DNA of 64,000 nucleotides, taken from contig NZ_JAIFZO010000002.1 in assembly GCF_026341275.1 (NCBI RefSeq), forward strand, positions 8,214,118-8,278,117, written 5' to 3'. The position numbers and the translations under genes were made by a program. Below are positions 58,414-64,000 of the stretch, piece after piece (the first letter of the stretch is position 1; every line of letters starts with the position of its first letter). The DNA comes from Streptomyces ortus (GTDB lineage: Bacteria; Actinomycetota; Actinomycetes; Streptomycetales; Streptomycetaceae). The notes beneath the pieces are model-generated. The model did not search any database. It had not been told where the DNA came from and worked only from the letters and a program-made list of their open reading frames with translations.

Positions 58414-59769
58414 CTAGCGCCCGCCCAGGGGCTTGTCGGGGTTGAGCGGGAAGGACGTCTCGTCGTGGTGCGTGCCGTCGGTGATCCACCAGGTGTCGCC
58501 GCCGAAGAGGGCCAGTTCCGCGCGGCCGTCGGCGTCCCAGTCGTGGACGGCGAAGAGCGAGGCGTCGACGGGACCGTCGTCACCCGGCACGGACCGCTCG
58601 GTGGCGCGCCAGGGCTTCGACCCGAGCCCGTGCTCGGAGCCGCCCCGCAGCACCTCGATCCGCGCGTCCCCCGCCTCCTTCTTCCTGGTGAGCTGTACGG
58701 CCAGGTCGTCGCAGCCGTCGCCGTCGAAGTCGGCGGCGGCGAGCCCGGCGCCGAAGCCCTCCTTGAAGTCACCGCCCTCCATGGTGATCCACTTCCCCGG
58801 CTCCTTCCCGTAGCGGACGGTGACCTGGCCGCGCCGGTGCGGCGTGTCGATCTCGTCGTCGCCGTCGACGAAGCTCCGTCCGACGGCGATGTCCTGTCGT
58901 CCGTCGCCGTCGAAGTCGCCGAAGACGACGTTCTCGCCCACCGGCAGCCGCTCCGGCTTCTCGCTCAGGCCGGTGCCGGTACGGGCACCGCCGGTGAACA
59001 GCAGGGGCGGGTCATAGGGGGAGTCGTAGAGCGCGAGATCGGTGGCTCGGTCGTCGTTCGCGTCCCCGGCGGCCAGCACGGGTGACGCGCCCTCGCTGAC
59101 CGGGCCGGTGATCTCCGCCGTGCCGGCGGGGGCACCGGAGCGCTTGAACGGTCCGTGCAGCACGACCACCGCCCGATCCTCACTCCAGTCCCGGTAGACC
59201 GCGAGGTCGGTGTGGCCGTCCCCGTCGAAGTCGCCGGCGATCGGCGCGGTGTGGTACCCGTCGCCCGGCAGCGGGACGCGCCCGTGCGGCCCGCCGGCCC
59301 GCGGGCCCCCGGGGCCTCCCCACACGATCCGGGCTGCGCCGCTGACCACGAGGTCGGCGTGGCCGTCCTCGTCCAGGTCCGCGACCGTGGGCTGCCACCC
59401 GTCGTCGCCCACCTGGATGTCGTCCGGCACACCGAGGTCGTTCTGGGTGAGGACGGTCGTGCGGTCGCGGTCCGGACCGTGCTCGGAGCCGGGCACGACG
59501 ACCACGTCGACCTTCAGCGACCGGGACATCTCGTGCACCAGATCGGCGAAGCCGTCCCCGTCGAGGTCGGGGGGCGCGGGCGTGTCCTCGCGCGCCGAGG
59601 CGGTGGGCCGGCAGGGGCTGTTGGCCACCGAGCGCACACCGTCGGACGGGCGCAGGACGAGGAACACCACCACAGCCACTACCACAGCCACCACCACGAG
59701 GGAGGCCGCCACGGCGTGCCAGACGCGCAGATGACGGAGGAAGGGACCGCCTGGTGTCGAAAAGTGCAT
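58414..59769 (-). CDS. Membrane-anchored FG-GAP propeller protein
   Basis: The 451-residue protein has an N-terminal signal anchor (about residues 18-40, Val-rich) and then FG-GAP repeats with calcium loops such as DLDGDGFADLVHE, DLDEDGHADLVVS, DFDGDGHTDLAVY, DFDGDGRQDIAVG and DFDGDGCDDLAVQ. It is a calcium-binding beta-propeller outside the membrane. It belongs to the same class as the protein at 47381 but is anchored instead of secreted. GGAG is about 10 bases before the ATG at 59769. Confidence 0.87.
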   Translation of the reverse strand: MHFSTPGGPFLRHLRVWHAVAASLVVVAVVVAVVVFLVLRPSDGVRSVANSPCRPTASAREDTPAPPDLDGDGFADLVHEMSRSLKVDVVVVPGSEHGPDRDRTTVLTQNDLGVPDDIQVGDDGWQPTVADLDEDGHADLVVSGAARIVWGGPGGPRAGGPHGRVPLPGDGYHTAPIAGDFDGDGHTDLAVYRDWSEDRAVVVLHGPFKRSGAPAGTAEITGPVSEGASPVLAAGDANDDRATDLALYDSPYDPPLLFTGGARTGTGLSEKPERLPVGENVVFGDFDGDGRQDIAVGRSFVDGDDEIDTPHRRGQVTVRYGKEPGKWITMEGGDFKEGFGAGLAAADFDGDGCDDLAVQLTRKKEAGDARIEVLRGGSEHGLGSKPWRATERSVPGDDGPVDASLFAVHDWDADGRAELALFGGDTWWITDGTHHDETSFPLNPDKPLGGR

Positions 59770-59882
59770 CAGCCCACTCCACGGGCCCGGACACTTTCCA
59801 CACAAGGAAGTGGATCACTTTGTTACGGGGGTGATGCACGAACGACCCGCTGCCCGATGTGCCGGTCAGCAGGAGGGGCGGT

Positions 59883-60803
59883 TCATCTGAGGGTGACTTC
59901 GCTCGGGCCGTTGAAGGGTGCCAGGGACAGCACGGTCCTCGGTGTCCGCAGCCCGTCGTTCTGCGTGAAGAGCTTCCGCGCCGCATCGAAGGGGACGTCG
60001 TCGGAGGCCACCCGTGCGGCCTGGTCGTGGAGTTCACGGACCGTGTCCGTCATCTTCTCGTCGCTGTCCGGTTCCGTGCCCCAGATGTCCCAGAGCAGCG
60101 TCTCGACCTTGTTCAGCGCCGCGAGGTCGAGCCGGACGTTGCCCGCGACGAAGAACTCCCCGTGCATCGGCCCTTCCTGCGGTGGGTGCAGCCCGAAGGT
60201 CTTCGGGTCCGCCTCGCCCGCCCGGATGGCCTGCCAGGCCTTGCCCGCGACCAGGAAGCGGTCGCGCGGCACGTCCATCGGGTCGAAGTCCACCTTCCAT
60301 GTGCCGGTGACCATCGGATCGGCCAGTTCGGCATCGGCGAGCAGCCAGCCCCGCTCGCTGTCCCAGTACTCGGTCACCACATGGTCGACGTGGAATCCGT
60401 CCGGGCGGAAGTAGTCGGCGAAGCCGGACCGCAGGCGCGAGGAGACGCCCGCGTGGCGCAGGAACGAGCAGTGCAGCAGGGCGAAGTCGCGGCAGACGCC
60501 GACGAAGCGGTCCAGGACAGCACGCCGTCGCGTCAGCGGTCCGGCGTCCCGGTCGACGATGATCCGCAGGATGTCGTCGAGGTAGCGCGTCTCGGCATCG
60601 TGGTGCAGGCGGTCCTGTGGGATGACATGGCCGAACAGTTCGCCCTCCAGCCGATGGATCATCAGATCGCGTGCCACACAGGCGAGTTGGGCCGGATCCT
60701 TCGGAAGATCGGCATAGAGCGGGGCGAGGTCGTTGGGGTCGGAGAAGTCGCTCTGCGCGGCGTAGAAGGCGGCAGCGTCCGGTTCGAGGCGGGCGGATGA
60801 CAT
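59883..60803 (-). CDS. Transglutaminase-like protein
   Basis: The 306-residue cytoplasmic protein has a transglutaminase-core domain. The catalytic Cys is in VGVCRDFALLHCSFLRHAG (about residues 110-128), followed by the His in HVDHVVTEYW (about 147-156) and the Asp in LADAELAD. Bacterial members are proteases or amidases rather than cross-linkers. The helical N-terminal part contains DLPKDPAQLACVARDLMIHR. GGGGGT precedes the ATG. It lies alone between an FG-GAP gene and the zinc cluster. Confidence 0.87.
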   Translation of the reverse strand: MSSARLEPDAAAFYAAQSDFSDPNDLAPLYADLPKDPAQLACVARDLMIHRLEGELFGHVIPQDRLHHDAETRYLDDILRIIVDRDAGPLTRRRAVLDRFVGVCRDFALLHCSFLRHAGVSSRLRSGFADYFRPDGFHVDHVVTEYWDSERGWLLADAELADPMVTGTWKVDFDPMDVPRDRFLVAGKAWQAIRAGEADPKTFGLHPPQEGPMHGEFFVAGNVRLDLAALNKVETLLWDIWGTEPDSDEKMTDTVRELHDQAARVASDDVPFDAARKLFTQNDGLRTPRTVLSLAPFNGPSEVTLR

Positions 60804-60905
60804 GGCTGGACCCCCAGCAGGTATCGGCCGCACGTTCGATTACGGGGCCGGCGGCCTCACCGTGTCAAAATTCGCCCGCGAATGTCCAGAGGACTGACCC
60901 TGGGG

Positions 60906-60964
60906 CTGTCCCCGCTGTCCCCGCTGTCCCCGCTGTCCCCGCGTCCCGCCGGACGCGGGGACAG
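60906..60964 (-). terminator. Terminator with four repeated arms after aztD
   Basis: Four tandem copies of CTGTCCCCG (60906-60941) are followed by an inverted copy, CGGGGACAG at 60956-60964. The last copy forms a 14-bp stem with a 4-base loop (60933-60964). It lies 22 bases after the aztD stop. The right arm can also pair with any of the three outer copies, giving alternative hairpins with larger loops. Confidence 0.75.
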
Positions 60965-60986
60965 TCGGCGCTGTGCGCGTCCGCGG

Positions 60987-62195
60987 TCAGTGTCCGGCGA
61001 CGACGCCCGACAGTTCGTTGGTGCTCCGGGGCAGCGTGACGGAGGTGATCTCCTTACCCGTCTCCAGGTCGATGGCGTGCAACGCCTTCTCGTTCGGATC
61101 GGAGACGTAGGCCGTGCCGCCCCGGACGAACAGGGTGGGCCGGGGCTGCTGCCAGTCCAGCGGTTCCTGCCACTTGCCGACGACCGGGATCTTCTTCTCG
61201 GTCTTCCCGCTCGCCGGGTCGAGCACGTGGACCGCGCCGTCCGTGCCGAGCACGAGGGCCTCACCCTCCGGTCCGCGGGCCAGGGAGCGGAAGGAGTAGC
61301 TGGTGCCCAGGTCGACCAGGCGCAGCTTCTTCTTCTCGGTGTCGATCAGGGAGATACGTGTAGGCCGCTCCAACTCGGCCTCCGCGTCGGTCTTGTAGTC
61401 GCCGAGGAGGACCGGGGAGACGTCGCTGCCGGCCTGGTTGCCGATACGGCCGTAGTGGTCGGGAGCCTCGATCTTGGTGAACTCGCCGTCCTTGTAGATG
61501 AGTATCCCGTCCTCGCACCCGACGCCGACGGCTTCGTTCTTCGCGGCGGCCTCACCGTGCACACCAGGGCATTTCTCGTAGCGCGTGATTTCCTTGTCGT
61601 CCTTGTCCAGGACCAGTGCACCGGTCCGCTTCTCCTCGGTGCCCAGGGTGCTGAGGAGTTCGCCGTTGGACAGTTCGATGGCGACACCGTGGTGTGCCTC
61701 GGCGGAGGCGTAGGTGCGTCCCCGCGGCTTCTTCCCGCTGCTCAGATCGGCGGGGTCGAAGACGTTGACCTCTCCGGTGCCGTCGGTGAAGAGCGCTGTT
61801 CTGCCCGCGTGGCGCACGACGTGGCCGGGCTTGGCACCCTTGTATTCGATGTCGGTGAGAGCCTGCCCGGTGGCGTCGAGCACGCGGAAGCCGGTGTCGG
61901 TGGAAACGACGACGTGGTCCTCGTCGCCGGCGGGGTTGACCCGGTTGAAGCCGGGCAGCTCGATGGTCTTGCGCAGTGCGAGGCTTTCGCCGTCCAGGAT
62001 GTACAGACCACCGTCGAAGGTGGCCACCAGCGGCTCCTTCACCGCGGTCGCGGCCTGCGCGCCCGGCGTGCCCTCGGCCTTGGCGCCGGCGTCGGAGGAC
62101 GCTTTGTCCTCTCCTCCGCAGGCACTCAGAACCGTGGACACCGCCAGGGCGAGTGCTGTGCCCGTGAGGGCCCTGGTGCGTATCGACTTGTTCAT
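60987..62195 (-). CDS. aztD: Zinc metallochaperone AztD-like lipoprotein
   Basis: The 402-residue protein has a lipoprotein signal (lipobox LSACGG, Cys about 26) and a beta-propeller of about seven blades like AztD, which hands zinc to the substrate-binding protein AztC. Candidate zinc ligands are the His in AEAHHGVAIE (about residues 167-176), VHGEA (about 211-215) and PDHYGR (about 243-248). A Cys pair CPGVHG and VGCEDG may form a disulfide. AAAGGG precedes the ATG. It lies 129 bases after aztC on the same strand. Assignment is by family and neighbourhood. Confidence 0.72.
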   Translation of the reverse strand: MNKSIRTRALTGTALALAVSTVLSACGGEDKASSDAGAKAEGTPGAQAATAVKEPLVATFDGGLYILDGESLALRKTIELPGFNRVNPAGDEDHVVVSTDTGFRVLDATGQALTDIEYKGAKPGHVVRHAGRTALFTDGTGEVNVFDPADLSSGKKPRGRTYASAEAHHGVAIELSNGELLSTLGTEEKRTGALVLDKDDKEITRYEKCPGVHGEAAAKNEAVGVGCEDGILIYKDGEFTKIEAPDHYGRIGNQAGSDVSPVLLGDYKTDAEAELERPTRISLIDTEKKKLRLVDLGTSYSFRSLARGPEGEALVLGTDGAVHVLDPASGKTEKKIPVVGKWQEPLDWQQPRPTLFVRGGTAYVSDPNEKALHAIDLETGKEITSVTLPRSTNELSGVVAGH

Positions 62196-62324
62196 CGGTG
62201 TTGTTTCCCTTTCTCGCCGCGCGGTGGCGGCAGTGGCGCAGGACGGTTCCGGCCGCGTCGGCCGGTGTCCGGCGTGCTGTGGTGGCGCGGATGGTGAAAC
62301 GTGGAGTCGGCCGACGGGCAGGGC

Positions 62325-63296
62325 TCAGGTCAGGCCGTCGGTCATGGCGGTGGTGTTGGAGCGCATCATCCGTACGTAGGTGTCGGCGCCCTCGCCCTTC
62401 GCGGTCAGCGACTCCGAGTACAGCTCCACGACCTGGACCCGTCCGCCCAGTTCCGTGCGCAGGACCTCGGCGAGCCGGGTGGGCTGCGAGGAGTCCGCGA
62501 ACACGGTGCGTACGCCCGCCTTCCGCATCGCCACGGTGAGCGAGCGCAGGTCGGAGGAGCTGGGGGAGGCCAGCGTGGTGCCGCTGGGGATCACCGCGCC
62601 GATCACCCGGAAGTCGAAGCGGTCGGCGAGGTAGCCGAAGACGTGATGGTTGGTCACCAGGGCCCGCCCGCCGTCGGGGATGCGGTCGAAGGACTTCTCC
62701 ATCCAGGTGGTCAGGTCCGTGAGTTCTTCGCCGTAACGGTCGGCCCGGGCGCGTATGACGGACTCGTCCACGCCGTCGACGTGCTCGATCACCTGGTCTG
62801 CCATCAGACGGACGACCTTGCGTATCCGGTCCGGGTCGGTCCAGAAGTGCGGGTCGGGCTGCCCTTCCCCGTCCACGGGGCCACCGTCGCCGGCCGGGTG
62901 GAAGGTGAGCGGGTCGGCCGCTTCCCCGGCCGCGAAGGTGGCGACGCCGGACTCGCGGGCGGCGTCCACATGGCGCAGGACGTTCGCCTCGAGTCCCAGG
63001 CCGTTGTGGACGACCAGGTCGGCCCGTTCCAGCTCGGCGGCCTGTACCGCCGACAGACCGAAGGAGTGCGGGTCGGCGTTGGGCTTCATCAGAACGGTCA
63101 CGTCGGCCTCGTCGCCCACGATCTCCCGCGTGACATCGCCGAGGATGTTGGTGGTGACCACGATGGCGGGCCGGTCCGTACCGGCCGTACAGCCGGAGGC
63201 GGCGGCAACGGTCATCAGTGCGAGCAGGCCCACGCTCAGGCTGCGCAGCCGCGCCACGCGAACCCGTACCCGTCGCTTCGTCGCGGTCCACTTCAT
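62325..63296 (-). CDS. aztC: Zinc ABC transporter substrate-binding protein AztC/ZnuA-like
   Basis: The 323-residue protein is a cluster A-I (ZnuA/TroA) metal-binding protein with a lipobox ASGCTAG (Cys about residue 36). Metal ligands are expected in PNADPHSFG (about 72-80), QPDPHFWTDP (about 145-154) and TNHHVFG (about 213-219), plus the late Asp in FADSSQP. The His-rich loop of ZnuA is absent, as in AztC. It captures zinc outside the cell for an ABC importer whose ATPase and permease genes are not in the window. Its ATG overlaps the upstream stop. Confidence 0.82.
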   Translation of the reverse strand: MKWTATKRRVRVRVARLRSLSVGLLALMTVAAASGCTAGTDRPAIVVTTNILGDVTREIVGDEADVTVLMKPNADPHSFGLSAVQAAELERADLVVHNGLGLEANVLRHVDAARESGVATFAAGEAADPLTFHPAGDGGPVDGEGQPDPHFWTDPDRIRKVVRLMADQVIEHVDGVDESVIRARADRYGEELTDLTTWMEKSFDRIPDGGRALVTNHHVFGYLADRFDFRVIGAVIPSGTTLASPSSSDLRSLTVAMRKAGVRTVFADSSQPTRLAEVLRTELGGRVQVVELYSESLTAKGEGADTYVRMMRSNTTAMTDGLT

Positions 63297-64000
63297 CGGC
63301 CGGTCTCCGCCATCAGGACCGGCTCGATGTCCAGGTCGAAGGAGCGTGCCACGCGCAGTTCGTCGTTGTAGTCGATCTCGTACACCTTCTTGCCGCGAGC
63401 ATCGTTGACGTAGGCGCGGCTGCGGTCGATCTCGATCACGGGCGCGCCGGCGTCGGTGCCGGACCGCGTCTTTTCGGTCAGGAGTGGCTCGGTGCGCGCG
63501 ATGTGCTTGCCGGTGGCGATGTCGTAGCCGTGCAGCGAGCCGTCGGTCTCCAGGACGAGCAGCGGCGAGCCCTCGCCGGCGGTGGTGGCGGCGAGGACGG
63601 GCCCGGTGTCCACGCGGGTCCAGGTCCGTTCGGTCACGTCGAGAACCCACACGGCGTCCTTCCCGGCCGGGGCGGTGAGGGTGTCGCTGCCGGGCCGCTG
63701 ACGGAAGGAGGCGGCCCGTTCCTTCGCGGGCACCTCACCGCTGTAGGGGATCTTCTCGGCGGTGAAGGCGCCGTTCTTCGCGCTGACGAGCAGGGCGCCG
63801 TCGGCACAGCCCAGGACGACACCGCGTCGGGTGACGGCGTCGCCCCGGGGCTCCTCGCAGTCCGCGTCCGGGGTGGCCACGCGGCTGCCCTTGCGGTCGA
63901 GTACGACGAGCTGCGAGGTGCCGCCCTCGTCGGCGAAGGCCAGAAGGCGTTCCCCGTACGGCACGACGGCGCCGGTGTAGGTGCCCGCCAGCGTCCGGGA
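63293..64000 (-). CDS. AztD-like propeller paralogue (5' end beyond window)
   Basis: The visible 235 codons align with the C-terminal two thirds of the aztD product: GCADGALLV versus GCEDGILIY, the LETDGSLHGYD block and a C-terminal blade ending EIDYNDELR. The three segments carrying candidate zinc His in AztD read GTYTGAVV, EEPRGDA and IPYSGEV here, without His. It overlaps aztC (ATGA). It may be a partner that does not bind zinc, or it may bind another ligand. The start lies past the right edge. Confidence 0.75.
   Translation of the reverse strand, partial: SRTLAGTYTGAVVPYGERLLAFADEGGTSQLVVLDRKGSRVATPDADCEEPRGDAVTRRGVVLGCADGALLVSAKNGAFTAEKIPYSGEVPAKERAASFRQRPGSDTLTAPAGKDAVWVLDVTERTWTRVDTGPVLAATTAGEGSPLLVLETDGSLHGYDIATGKHIARTEPLLTEKTRSGTDAGAPVIEIDRSRAYVNDARGKKVYEIDYNDELRVARSFDLDIEPVLMAETGR

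Noticed and set aside
62196..62324. Zur box in front of aztD
   Set aside because: No TGAAAA-type palindrome was found by eye; regulation by Zur is still likely at the unseen operon start.

Overview
The window looks like chromosome of a Streptomyces species. GC is very high with G/C at most third codon positions, many gene junctions are ATGA, GTGA or TGATG overlaps, and it carries typical streptomycete loci: the crtEIB/crtYTU carotenoid cluster, the rheA/hsp18 heat-shock pair, a SigB/SigF-type sigma factor and an HTH gene with a rare TTA (bldA-type) codon. I saw no rRNA, tRNA, CRISPR, insertion sequence or prophage. It reads as ordinary chromosome with local decay (gene remnants, tandem repeats).

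Layout. 1-4.6 kb: secreted GH92 mannosidase (cut by the left edge), an MFS exporter and its divergent TetR repressor with two operators. 4.8-6.1 kb: RsbW-like ATPase and PPK2. 6.2-10.6 kb: a cell-wall block with a four-repeat peptidoglycan-binding CHAP enzyme, a small repeat protein, and a translationally coupled pair of HTH-TM proteins (one ending in a peptidoglycan-binding domain, one in DUF2690). 10.6-12.3 kb: DUF2243 remnant, a 7-bp repeat tract and an APC permease. 12.4-15.5 kb: stress block (rheA, hsp18, DUF2267, SigB-type sigma factor, a 24-aa membrane peptide). 15.8-17.3 kb: GH43 enzyme. 17.5-24 kb: an overlapping operon of deacetylase-fold hydrolase, MHS transporter, SDR and a ketopantoate-reductase/M20-peptidase fusion, led by an Lrp-type regulator; this is the best candidate for an undescribed pathway. 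24.2-29.4 kb: sirtuin, LLM oxidoreductase, TetR, second ketopantoate-reductase-like protein, DUF305 and DUF6153 proteins.

29.5-38.5 kb is the isorenieratene-type carotenoid cluster in two convergent operons: SDR-crtY-crtT-crtU on + and crtE-crtI-crtB-Rieske protein on -. CrtE makes GGPP, CrtB phytoene, CrtI lycopene, CrtY beta-carotene and CrtU the aromatic end groups. 38.7-43.3 kb: VOC protein/MarR pair with two palindromes, SCO6745-family protein, patatin lipase and a ThDP enzyme. 43.3-47.4 kb is gene-poor and holds a DUF4190 protein, DUF6461 protein, broken 2'-5' RNA ligase, NUDIX hydrolase and small ORFs.

47.4-52.8 kb: FG-GAP propeller protein, a CYP157-like P450 lacking the ExxR motif, and dgdA/dgdR for 2,2-dialkylglycine breakdown. 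52.8-57.2 kb: ECF sigma factor, anti-sigma factor, ABC ATPase and two membrane proteins in one operon behind a probable autoregulated promoter. 57.6-60.8 kb: RibD-type reductase, second FG-GAP protein, transglutaminase-like protein. 61-64 kb: zinc-uptake components aztC and aztD plus an upstream AztD paralogue (cut by the right edge) that has lost candidate zinc-binding histidines.
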